From Vicingus serpentipes (GTDB lineage: Bacteria > Bacteroidota > Bacteroidia > Flavobacteriales_E > Vicingaceae), in the NCBI RefSeq assembly GCF_007993035.1, contig NZ_VOOS01000001.1:62001-126000 (forward strand): a DNA stretch of 64,000 nucleotides, given 5' to 3'. A program made the position numbers and the translations under genes. The notes under the pieces were generated by a model. That model was not told where the DNA came from. It searched no databases and worked only from the letters and a program-made list of their open reading frames with translations. Numbering within the stretch: the first letter of the stretch is position 1; the number at the start of each line of letters is the position of its first letter. Positions 27,870-36,400 of this stretch are shown one piece after another.

Positions 27870-28073
27870 ATGGAAGGGACTTGTAGAAAAAATATATCAA
27901 TAGGCATCGAAGTTGAAGTTGTACAAAAACACCATCAGCGAACAGGTGAATTAACCTTTGGCTTTGTTAAACGAATTTTAACTAAATCACCCAACCATCC
28001 ACATGGCATAAAGGTTCAATTAGATGATGGCACAGTTGGTCGTGTGAAAAATATTTTAACAGAAGATGAATAA
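27870..28073 (+). CDS. YwbE family protein
   Basis: A 67-residue basic protein matching the YwbE family: IGIEVEVVQKHHQRTGELT, then G-x-VKRILTKSPNHPHGIKVQLDDGTVGRVKNI. These small beta-barrel-like proteins are widespread and of unknown function. The HPHGIKVxLxDGxVGRV pattern is diagnostic. It follows the LptD-like gene by 3 bp and is therefore probably co-transcribed; the convergent YkgJ gene ends 9 bp away. Confidence 0.85.
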   Translation: MEGTCRKNISIGIEVEVVQKHHQRTGELTFGFVKRILTKSPNHPHGIKVQLDDGTVGRVKNILTEDE

Positions 28074-28082
28074 GTATAATAC

Positions 28083-28574
28083 TTATTTATAATTCTCTTT
28101 TATTTTCTCAAAAACTTCAACAACCGCTGGACATATCTGTGTATTTTTTATCGACAAATCTAGTATTTGGTAAAATCTTTTTCTGTTTGTATGTGGGTAC
28201 TCTCTACATGCAGTAGGCCTACTCTCATAAACCATACAATAATTTTCATAATCTAAAAAAGGACATGGTGCTTCTTTCAAAACATAATCTCCTACATCAT
28301 CTTTTAATAAGTATTGAGCAATAAATGCGGAAGGTTTTATTTTTAAATGCTTGGCTAAACGATCAATATCTCTTTCATAAAATGTTGGACTTGTAGTTTT
28401 ACAGCAGTTGGCACAATCCAAACAATTTATTTTTTCAAATACTTCATCATGCGCATTATGGGTGATAATATCTAAACTTTTGGGTTTACTTTTCTTAAGC
28501 TTTTTAGATACCAATTGATTTTCAGCTTTATTCCTCTCTCCTTTCTCTAATTTAGATCTTAATTCTTCTTTCAT
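28083..28574 (-). CDS. YkgJ-family cysteine cluster protein
   Basis: A 163-residue cytoplasmic protein with the YkgJ (CxxCxxCC) cluster: C-x2-C-x2-CC near residues 54-60, then CPFL, YCMVYESRPTACREYP and a late CPAV cysteine. About eight conserved cysteines probably bind an Fe-S cluster or zinc. The first 40 residues are Lys-rich and less conserved. Function is unknown for the family, although some members carry flagellin-lysine or other modification roles by neighbourhood. It is 4 bp after mnmD and so is likely co-transcribed with it. Confidence 0.82.
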   Translation of the reverse strand: MKEELRSKLEKGERNKAENQLVSKKLKKSKPKSLDIITHNAHDEVFEKINCLDCANCCKTTSPTFYERDIDRLAKHLKIKPSAFIAQYLLKDDVGDYVLKEAPCPFLDYENYCMVYESRPTACREYPHTNRKRFYQILDLSIKNTQICPAVVEVFEKIKENYK

Positions 28575-28578
28575 AAAA

Positions 28579-29238
28579 TCAATATTTTATAGCTCTTGTC
28601 ATTTCTCTTTTACCTGGAGGACCAGGTAAATTTTCTATCGTAAAGCCAACTTCCTTTAAAGTTCTCTTCACACTTCCTTTTGCACAATAGGTTACCAATA
28701 CGCCGTTTTCTTTTAATGAATTGAAAAGATTTTCAAATATTGATTTATCCCACATCTCAGGTTGAACATTTGGACCAAAAGCATCAAAAAAAACAACATC
28801 AAAGTTATTATCTAGTTCGAAATCTTTAATAGATTTATTCAGCTTTGTTAAGCTAAAATAATTTGAAATCTTAGTTTTTTCATTCCACCTTAAATAATGA
28901 AGGTTTAAAAACTGCTCTTCTGATACACCTTCTATTAAGTTAGCATAGTTTAATTGTTGCGTAATCTCATTATTTATTGGATAAGCTTCTACACCCGTAT
29001 AATCGACTAAAACAGCATTCTCCAAAGCAAAAACGCTTGACAATATAGCATTTAACCCCGTTCCAAAACCGACCTCCAAGACAGTTAATTTATCTTGATT
29101 AAAATAACCTAATCCTGCATTTACAAATACATGCATTGATTCTTGAATTGCCCCATGCTTAGAATGATAAGTTTCATTTAGATCTGGAACAAATAGTGTA
29201 TGCGAATTATCATCAGTTAATTTAATCTCAATTTTCAT
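28579..29238 (-). CDS. mnmD: tRNA 5-methylaminomethyl-2-thiouridine methyltransferase, stand-alone
   Basis: A 219-residue SAM-dependent methyltransferase. In E. coli this activity is one half of the fused MnmC; here it is a separate MnmD. Motifs: DLNETYHSKHGAIQES (substrate loop), VLEVGFGTGLNAIL (SAM motif I) and VVFFDAFGPNVQPEMW, followed by GVLVTYCAKGSVKRTL. It completes the mnm5s2U modification at the wobble position of tRNAs for Lys, Glu and Gln. The stand-alone form is usual in Bacteroidota. The FAD-dependent MnmC oxidase half is not in this window. Confidence 0.9.
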   Translation of the reverse strand: MKIEIKLTDDNSHTLFVPDLNETYHSKHGAIQESMHVFVNAGLGYFNQDKLTVLEVGFGTGLNAILSSVFALENAVLVDYTGVEAYPINNEITQQLNYANLIEGVSEEQFLNLHYLRWNEKTKISNYFSLTKLNKSIKDFELDNNFDVVFFDAFGPNVQPEMWDKSIFENLFNSLKENGVLVTYCAKGSVKRTLKEVGFTIENLPGPPGKREMTRAIKY

Positions 29239-29307
29239 GTAAGGATTTTACTATAATAATGTCTATTGTTATTAGTATTAAATAATTTTACACAAAAATA
29301 ATTGATT

Positions 29308-29922
29308 ATGGTTACGCAAACAGATTTAGACAAAAGTATTTCCTACGAAGAATATTTTAACCTGATTGAAAAATTGGTACAAGAAGGAGGAACAACTGGT
29401 AATGACAAAAGTAAAGCTTTTATTGATTACACTAAATTGAATTACAGCAGGATGAAGAGAGTTTTTAAGACAACAATTCCTTCTTCTGAAGTATTAAATA
29501 CAGTTGATTGTCTAAACGACAAATTAACATGGATTGTTTTATCTGAAAGTTGGTGTGGTGATGCTGCTCAAAATCTACCAGTATTAGCAAAAATTGCAGA
29601 AACCAACCCTAATATTTCATTAAAAATTGTTTTACGCGATGAAAATCCTGAATTAATGGACCAATATTTAACGAATGGAGGAAAATCAATTCCTAAACTA
29701 ATTTGCCTAGATGAAAAGTTAAACGAACTAGGCACTTGGGGACCACGCCCTAAATTTCTTCAAGATTGGTTACACAAAGAAAAAGCTAACCCCACAATGG
29801 AAATGAGTGAATTAAAAGAACAATTTCAAATTTGGTACACGAAAGACAAAGGTCAAACCTTGCAAAGAGAAATGATATTACTTTTAAAATCTTGGCTAAA
29901 CAAAGAGTGTATTAGTATCTAA
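29308..29922 (+). CDS. Thioredoxin-like protein with single active-site Cys
   Basis: A 204-residue cytoplasmic protein with a thioredoxin-like fold. The ATG at 29308 is preferred over a TTG six bases upstream. The active-site position reads WCGDA (Cys83, Ala86), so the resolving cysteine is replaced and only a monothiol mechanism is possible. A cis-Pro motif, SIPKLI, follows at about residue 128. An N-terminal helical region precedes the fold. Family members are common in Bacteroidota and their substrate is unknown. Its 3' end overlaps the convergent rhomboid gene by 4 bp. Confidence 0.75.
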   Translation: MVTQTDLDKSISYEEYFNLIEKLVQEGGTTGNDKSKAFIDYTKLNYSRMKRVFKTTIPSSEVLNTVDCLNDKLTWIVLSESWCGDAAQNLPVLAKIAETNPNISLKIVLRDENPELMDQYLTNGGKSIPKLICLDEKLNELGTWGPRPKFLQDWLHKEKANPTMEMSELKEQFQIWYTKDKGQTLQREMILLLKSWLNKECISI

Positions 29923-30623
29923 CTTTTCTCTTCAACATCTTCTTTAGGCTTAAAAATGTAGTTTATTTCTCTTTTAGATTGTTTTGGTGGTTGATTTATT
30001 TTCCAATAAGCGTTTTCCTCGTTCTCCCCTTCCTCTTCTGGCCATTCATAAACTACTTTTTGAGGCCCTTGCTTTCTATAATAAACTGCTAGGACAATTC
30101 CAGAAATAAAACCCCAAAAATGTGCCTCAAAAGAAATGTTAAGTTTTATTGGAAAAATTCCCCAAACCATACTTCCATATACTAACACAACAAAAAATGA
30201 TAAAGATATTAATTGAGTATTCCTTCTAATAAATCCGCTAATCATTAAAAAAGCAAATAACCCATAAATCAATCCACTTGCTCCTGTATGATAGGCTTCT
30301 CGAGCGGAAATCCAAGTCCACACTCCTCCCATTAAAATAATCCACACAATAACTTTTAAAGCTACTTCTTTATAAAAATAAAATAATGATGTACCTAATA
30401 TTAATAAAGGGATAGCATTATTAAATAAATGGTTAAAATCACCATGAATAAAAACTGACAAAATGATACCTGATAAATTTTCAACCCTTAAAGGGTATAT
30501 GCCATAATGAAACCAATTATAATTTAAAAAATACTGCAATGCATGGACAACACTAATAACCAAGACAAAAAGTGATGGAAAAAAAATTGCGTTTAAAATT
30601 TTATTTTTTTCTTGTTTATTCAA
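29919..30623 (-). CDS. Rhomboid family intramembrane serine protease
   Basis: A 234-residue polytopic protease with six hydrophobic helices. The catalytic Ser is in GASGLIYGL (helix 4) and the His in EAHFWGFISG (helix 6). The HGDFNHLFNNAIPLLILG motif in helix 2 supplies the conserved His/Asn of the oxyanion region. About 40 acidic C-terminal residues are cytoplasmic. It cleaves transmembrane substrates within the inner membrane; the substrates are unknown. It is a single-gene unit. Confidence 0.88.
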   Translation of the reverse strand: MNKQEKNKILNAIFFPSLFVLVISVVHALQYFLNYNWFHYGIYPLRVENLSGIILSVFIHGDFNHLFNNAIPLLILGTSLFYFYKEVALKVIVWIILMGGVWTWISAREAYHTGASGLIYGLFAFLMISGFIRRNTQLISLSFFVVLVYGSMVWGIFPIKLNISFEAHFWGFISGIVLAVYYRKQGPQKVVYEWPEEEGENEENAYWKINQPPKQSKREINYIFKPKEDVEEKS

Positions 30624-30721
30624 ATCAATTATAGATATGCTATTTCTATACCATTGTTATTATGTCAGTTATAATTATGTTAAATTATATTAACAATTAT
30701 AATTTTAGACGAAAAGTTTTA

Positions 30722-30729
30722 TATTTTTG
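30722..30729 (+). promoter_or_regulatory. -7 element TATTTTTG for the small secreted protein
   Basis: An exact TAnnTTTG match 18 bp before the ATG at 30747, giving a leader of only about 10 nt. Confidence 0.45.
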
Positions 30730-30746
30730 AAAAAATTAAATTGTTT

Positions 30747-30971
30747 ATGAAGACTCAAGCTTTTTTAATCACCCTATTATTTAGTTTACTAACTATACAA
30801 GGTTTTTCTGCTAATGGAGAAAATGAGTCTACTCAAGATAAAAAAATTACAAAAACAAAATACGACTATAACTTATTTAAAATGTTTTCAATAAATGCTA
30901 CAAAAACTGCAAATACTGATTCTACAAGTATTAAAAGTTCTGCATTACCTAACAATAGAAAAAAAGATTAA
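30747..30971 (+). CDS. Small secreted protein of unknown function
   Basis: A 74-residue protein I do not recognise. The ATG at 30747 opens a clear signal peptide (MKTQAFLITLLFSLLTIQGFSA). The mature part is about 52 residues, polar, Lys/Thr/Ser-rich and without cysteines, so it is probably unstructured or a small periplasmic peptide. An upstream in-frame TTG at 30741 is possible but falls within a few bases of the predicted transcript start. It is convergent with the TerB/DnaJ gene, 13 bp apart. Coding status rests on the signal peptide and the promoter. Confidence 0.55.
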   Translation: MKTQAFLITLLFSLLTIQGFSANGENESTQDKKITKTKYDYNLFKMFSINATKTANTDSTSIKSSALPNNRKKD

Positions 30972-30984
30972 TTAACTAATCTTT

Positions 30985-31722
30985 TTACTTCATTCCTCTT
31001 TGCTTTTTAATATTTGTAAAAGCTTCTTGAACTTTTTGAAATTTTTCTTTTGCCCCTTTCTGAAACTCTTCTCCTAAATGGCTTACTTTATCAGGATGAT
31101 ATTTAACTGCCATTCTTCGATAAGCCTTTTTAACATCTTCATCAGTAGAATTTTTATCTATTTCTAAAATTTTATAATCACTATCAACTTCTTTAAAGAA
31201 CATTGCTTTTATAGATACATAATCATTTGCTCTTATACCTAAATAACTTGCAATTTGATTAATTATATTCAACTCAGTAGAATGTATTTCTCCATCTACA
31301 GAAGCTACTCCAAACAAAAGATGTAATAACTGAAGCCTAGCAGGATACATTGTGTAAGCTTTTATTTGTAGGCAGACATCTTGTAATGGTATATCTTTCT
31401 TTAAAATTTCACGTAATGCCAATAAATGTTCTTGAGTTTGTTCAGATCCAAACTGTTTAAGAAAGTATTTTTTCACATAATCAAGCTCAGACTTTACAAC
31501 CTTTCCATCAGCTTTCATTACCGCAGCTATCAATACTAAAAGACTAACTCCAAAATCTCCAGGTTTCGTTCTTTTATGCCTTTGATATGCAGTTGTCGGC
31601 TCATCTCCATTTATAAATGCAGTATCTATTGCTGAACCAACCGCAAATCCAACCAATGCTCCTATAGGGCCGCCAAAAGCCCAACCTAAACCACTACCTA
31701 TCCATTTTCCAAACTTTGCCAT
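30985..31722 (-). CDS. TerB-like domain plus C-terminal DnaJ domain protein (DjlA-like)
   Basis: A 245-residue protein of DjlA-like order. The N-terminal glycine-zipper hydrophobic segment (residues about 8-32, GSGLGWAFGGPIGALVGFAVG) could span or dip into the membrane. A TerB-like acidic helical domain follows (about 50-170, ending FGVASVDGEIHSTELNII). A J domain occupies about 178-243, with the HPD tripeptide in AVKYHPDKV. The J domain should stimulate DnaK. The gene is monocistronic with its own TAnnTTTG promoter. Confidence 0.83.
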   Translation of the reverse strand: MAKFGKWIGSGLGWAFGGPIGALVGFAVGSAIDTAFINGDEPTTAYQRHKRTKPGDFGVSLLVLIAAVMKADGKVVKSELDYVKKYFLKQFGSEQTQEHLLALREILKKDIPLQDVCLQIKAYTMYPARLQLLHLLFGVASVDGEIHSTELNIINQIASYLGIRANDYVSIKAMFFKEVDSDYKILEIDKNSTDEDVKKAYRRMAVKYHPDKVSHLGEEFQKGAKEKFQKVQEAFTNIKKQRGMK

Positions 31723-31741
31723 TTAAATAAGATTTTTACCT

Positions 31742-31749
31742 CAAATGTA
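31742..31749 (-). promoter_or_regulatory. -7 element TACATTTG for the TerB/DnaJ gene
   Basis: An exact TAnnTTTG match on the minus strand, 19 bp before the ATG at 31722. Confidence 0.55.
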
Positions 31750-31818
31750 ATAAAACTGATTTCATGTAAATTTTATTTTTTTAATTAATAAAAATTTTAA
31801 ATCTTCGCGGCTGCAATT

Positions 31819-32244
31819 ATGTCAGCTATCAAAACATTCAAAATAATTCCCCCAACAATAAAAAGCGGCACTATCTATTCGTTTACAACCGACAATGAAG
31901 TGAACTACGAAGTTCGTTTTGGACGAAAACAAGACAATATACTAAATGCAACAATTGTTTTTGGTGTTACTAATGAAGAATACGAGGGTGAAGAATATAG
32001 CATTACTAATAAAGGTGAAGTTTACCAGGTTATGGCAACCATTGTTGAAATTGTTCGTTTATATAAAAGCGAACACCCTAATGTAAATTCATTTGAATTT
32101 ACCGGTGAACAAAGCGAAAAAGAAAAAAGTAAAAACAAAAATGTGCGTCTTAAGCTTTATTCACGGTATATCTCGAAAGTTTTTGACAAAAATTGGAAAA
32201 CAATATTTACCGATGATAAAACGGTCATAAAAAAAATAAGCTAA
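31819..32244 (+). CDS. Uncharacterised 141-residue protein (phage-like family)
   Basis: A 141-residue soluble protein without recognisable motifs. It has a beta-rich N-terminal half (YSFTTDNEVNYEVRFGRK; TIVFGV) and then a helix, GEVYQVMATIVEIVRLYKSEHP, followed by a strand, EFTGEQ, and a NVRLKLYSRYISKVFDKNWK end. The order 'G-x-V/F-x-V-x-ATI-x-I...I-x-F...R-x-KLY' reminds me of small uncharacterised phage proteins; this is pattern memory, not a search result. No other phage gene is close by. It stands alone, 190 bp before rpoD. Confidence 0.6.
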   Translation: MSAIKTFKIIPPTIKSGTIYSFTTDNEVNYEVRFGRKQDNILNATIVFGVTNEEYEGEEYSITNKGEVYQVMATIVEIVRLYKSEHPNVNSFEFTGEQSEKEKSKNKNVRLKLYSRYISKVFDKNWKTIFTDDKTVIKKIS

Positions 32245-32390
32245 CCTTTTTAAGTTTAGTGATGAATTAATTTAATCATTAACAAAAAATTAACATTAAA
32301 AAAGAGTTAAAAAGGCAACATTATTAAAAGATCTACGTTAATAAAGAAACTAATTTAGAATAATTACAAATAAAAAAAGTTTTGCATGGT

Positions 32391-32415
32391 TTTTGATAAT
32401 TAAAAGGTATCAAAA
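32391..32415 (+). promoter_or_regulatory. Inverted repeat in the rpoD leader
   Basis: TTTTGATA at 32391-32398 and its exact complement TATCAAAA at 32408-32415 flank a 9-nt spacer, ending 20 bp before the rpoD ATG. It could be an operator or an RNA hairpin. No T tract follows, so it is not a terminator. Confidence 0.4.
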
Positions 32416-32435
32416 CTTTATAGACAACAACAAAC

Positions 32436-33299
32436 ATGAGACAACTAAAAATTACACAGCAAATCACCAAGAGAGAGAGTAAATCTTTGGAGAAATATCT
32501 TCAAGAGGTTTCAAGAGAAGGGATGATTACTGCTGATGAGGAGGTAGAATTAGCACAAAAAATTAAAGATGGTGACGATTATGCTTTAAACAAATTGGTT
32601 AGAGCTAACTTACGTTTCGTTATCAGTGTTGCTAAGCAATACCAAAATACGGGACTTACTTTAGAAGATTTAATTAACGAAGGTAACTTAGGCTTAATTG
32701 AAGCTGCAAAAAGATATGATCATACCAAGGGGTTTAAATTTATTTCTTATGCTGTATGGTGGATTAGACAAAGTATCTTAAAAGCTGCTGCTGATAATTC
32801 TAGAACAATTCGTTTACCTCATAACCGTTTAGGTGAAATTCAAAAGATTAATAAAGCATCTAGTGAATTTGAACAAACAATGGAACGTGAACCTACTGAT
32901 GAGGAATTATCTGAATTATTAGATATGGATTTAGAGAAAGTTCAAAACTCTAGAAAAATGTCTAAAAAACAAGCTTCCTTAGATGCTCCTATGGCAAATG
33001 ATGACGATAACAATAGTTTAATTAGCGTTATTGAAAGCGATGGAACACCTGCTCCTAATGATTCTTTAATTCATGAGTCTCTTTCTACTGACATTGAGCG
33101 TACTTTATCTTATTTAAAAGGGATGGAAGCTGAAGTTATAAGATTATTCTATGGCTTAAGTGGACGAAAAGAAATGACTTTAGAGGAAATTGGAAATCAT
33201 TTTGGATTAACAAGAGAACGTATTAGACAAATAAAAGAGCGTGGTCTTAGAAGAATGAGAAGATTGTCAAGAACAAATAATCTTCAAACATATTTATAA
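32436..33299 (+). CDS. rpoD: Primary sigma factor RpoD/SigA
   Basis: A 287-residue housekeeping sigma-70 of the short Bacteroidota type, without region 1.1 and the non-conserved region. Region 1.2 begins at about residue 17 (SLEKYLQEVSREGMIT). Region 2 holds NLRFVISVAKQYQ, EDLINEGNLGLIEAAKRYD and the -10 recognition helix FISYAVWWIRQSI. Region 3 follows, then region 4.2 with TLEEIGNHFGLTRERIRQ and IKERGLRRMRR. It directs RNA polymerase to the TTTG/TAnnTTTG promoters that occur across this window. The 190-bp upstream gap carries a small inverted repeat. A strong terminator lies 24 bp after the stop. Confidence 0.96.
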   Translation: MRQLKITQQITKRESKSLEKYLQEVSREGMITADEEVELAQKIKDGDDYALNKLVRANLRFVISVAKQYQNTGLTLEDLINEGNLGLIEAAKRYDHTKGFKFISYAVWWIRQSILKAAADNSRTIRLPHNRLGEIQKINKASSEFEQTMEREPTDEELSELLDMDLEKVQNSRKMSKKQASLDAPMANDDDNNSLISVIESDGTPAPNDSLIHESLSTDIERTLSYLKGMEAEVIRLFYGLSGRKEMTLEEIGNHFGLTRERIRQIKERGLRRMRRLSRTNNLQTYL

Positions 33300-33323
33300 A
33301 AAAAATTTAATAAATAGATACGA

Positions 33324-33353
33324 ACACCTTGATTAATCAAGGTGTTTTTTTTT
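33324..33353 (+). terminator. Intrinsic terminator of rpoD
   Basis: A perfect palindrome, AACACCTTGATT and its complement (33324-33347), runs into a T tract to about 33353. Confidence 0.85.
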
Positions 33354-33388
33354 ATATATTTAAAATTCATTATTAAATTTTAATTGGG

Positions 33389-33400
33389 CTCTAGCTAGAG
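33389..33400. promoter_or_regulatory. 12-bp palindrome upstream of the repeat-protein gene
   Basis: CTCTAGCTAGAG is a perfect palindrome 18 bp before the ATG at 33419. It may be an operator or chance; no other copy was noticed in the window. Confidence 0.25.
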
Positions 33401-33418
33401 AATTATAAGTAAACTTCT

Positions 33419-36400
33419 ATGAAAAAATTAATTACTGCATTTATATTTCTTTTTTGTATAAATATATTTTACGCACAACAAAATACCTACGAAACTGGGA
33501 GAGTAAAATTTGGATTAAATATTGGTACAACTTTTCAATCTACAGATATTTCAACAAACCTTTTTGGCTTAGGATATGGTGCAACAATAGAATATGCTGT
33601 AATTGAAAATTCATATAGCTTTTTTGGGGTCTCGATGAGGGGGCAATTTTTAAGAGGCAGGACATATGGTGATGAATATCAAATTCATAGTGGTTCAATT
33701 TCAAACAATACTATAAATGGCATAAATAATATAAGTAGTGATTATTCAAACTTACCTTTATTCCTAAACAATCGAACAACCTTTAACGAACTTGCTTTTG
33801 AAGCAATACTTAAATTTAATAAACTCTATTCCCAACATGGAATTTTATTTTATTTATTTTTAGGTGGTGGAGTTTCTGATTATATTACTGAAACAGATCA
33901 GCTTAATCAGACTGGAAACCTTTATGATTATTCTACCATTGAATTAACTACTAAATCTGATATAAAAAATCAACTTACTAATTTAAGAGATGGCACTTAT
34001 GAGTCAAACTTTAGTAACCCAAACTCAAAATCATTTGCTTTCACACCAACAATTGGATTAGGTATTGGTGTTAGAGTTGCTCCTTTTTTTACAATTGCAT
34101 TCGAACATAAAATTTCATTACCGCAAACAGATTATTTTGATGGCCAAGTATATCAACCTTCAAGAGATCCTGCTTTTATCAAAGACATATATCATTATAC
34201 TTCTATTGGGTTCATTTTTAATTTGATAAAAAGAAATCATTATGAAACGGAAACTTACATTCCACCTCCGACATATACTACCCCATATCCTACAACACCA
34301 ATTACAGAAGCCCCTACTGAAAATCCAACTCCCTCTATACCAAAATCTCCTGTAATAAATATTATCAATCCAACACAAACAACATTCATAGGAAATTGTT
34401 CTGTTCAGTTTGAAGTAATGATTGATAACATCTTAAATGAAAATAATATCGAATTTTTACAAAACGAACAAAAAGTTCCATCATATTTATATTATTATCA
34501 AGCAAGTAACAATACTCTAAATGCTACTTTAAATTTAAACCCAGGCATTAATAATTTTAAAATAACAGCTATTAATGATGGTTTAAGCGATACAGAATTT
34601 ATTCAACTATCTTGTAATAACGAAAAAGAAATTTCTATTTGCCATAAAAGCAATGATGGCACATCTAATTCCATTAAAATTAAAGAATCTGAATGGCCTA
34701 CTCATCAAGCTCATGGTGATGTATTAGGTGATTGTCCTATTATTATTAATGATAAACAAATTCAAATTTGTCATAAAGATCCTGATTCAGGTCTAAAAAC
34801 AAACATTCTTATCAACGAATCTGACTGGCTTTCTCATTACTCTCATGGTGACACCAAAGGTCTTTGCCCAAGAGAAATTAAATACATAAATATTTGTCAT
34901 AAAGACCCTCAAACTGGTCTTAAATCAAATTTATCAATTCCTAAACCTGAATGGCCTACTCATCAAGCTCACGGTGATGTATTAGGTGATTGCCCTATTA
35001 TTATTAATGATAAACAAATTCAAATTTGTCATAAAGATCCTGATTCAGGTCTAAAAACAAACATTCTTATCAACGAATCTGACTGGCTTTCTCATTACTC
35101 TCATGGTGATACAAAAGGTCTTTGCCCAAGAGAAATTAAATACATAGATATTTGTCATAAAGACCCTCAAACTGGTCTTAAATCAAATTTATCAATTCCT
35201 AAACCTGAATGGCCTACTCATCAAGCTCACGGTGATGTATTAGGTGATTGCCCTATTATTATTAATGATAAACAAATTCAAATTTGTCATAAAGATCCTG
35301 ATTCAGGTCTAAAAACAAACATTCTTATCAACGAATCTGACTGGCTTTCTCATTACTCTCATGGTGATACAAAAGGTCTTTGCCCAAGAGAAATTAAATA
35401 CATAGATATTTGTCATAAAGACCCTCAAACTGGTCTTAAATCAAATTTATCAATTCCTAAACCTGAATGGCCTACTCATCAAGCTCACGGTGATGTATTA
35501 GGTGATTGCCCTATTATTATTAATGATAAACAAATTCAAATTTGTCATAAAGATCCTGATTCAGGTCTAAAAACAAACATTCTTATCAACGAATCTGACT
35601 GGCTTTCTCATTACTCTCATGGTGATACAAAAGGTCTTTGCCCAAGAGAAATTAAATACATAGATATTTGTCATAAAGACCCTCAAACTGGTCTTAAATC
35701 AAATTTATCAATTCCTAAACCTGAATGGCCTACTCATCAAGCTCACGGTGATGTATTAGGTGATTGCCCTATTATTATTAATGATAAACAAATTCAAATT
35801 TGTCATAAAGATCCTGATTCAGGTCTAAAAACAAACATTCTTATCAACGAATCTGACTGGCTTTCTCATTACTCTCATGGTGATACAAAAGGTCTTTGCC
35901 CAAGAGAAATTAAATACATAGATATTTGTCATAAAGACCCTCAAACTGGTCTTAAATCAAATTTATCAATTCCTAAACCTGAATGGCCTACTCATCAAGC
36001 TCACGGTGATGTATTAGGTGATTGTGAAGAAATTGAAGAGGAAGAAAGTAACAAAATAACGATATGCCACATTCCACCTGGAAACCCTGACAATCCTCAA
36101 ACTATTCAAATATCTCAATCTGCTTGGCCTGCTCATCAAGCTCATGGAGATGTATTAGGTGATTGTTTAGAAATTGAAGAGGAAGAAAGTAACAAAATAA
36201 CAATATGCCACATTCCACCTGGAAATCCTGACAATCCTCAAGCTATTCAAATACCTCAATCTGCTTGGCCTGCTCATCAAGCTCATGGAGATGTATTAGG
36301 TGATTGTGAAGAAGTTGAAGAGGAAGAAATTAACAAAATAACAATATGCCACATTCCACCTGGAAATCCTGACAATCCTCAAACTATTCAAATACCTCAA

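Noticed and set aside
30704-30715. TAGACGAAA sequence resembling the reverse of the ECF -10 block, upstream of the rhomboid gene
   Set aside because: On the minus strand CGTCTA is present, but there is no GTGAC block 15 nt before it, so it is not counted as a third site.
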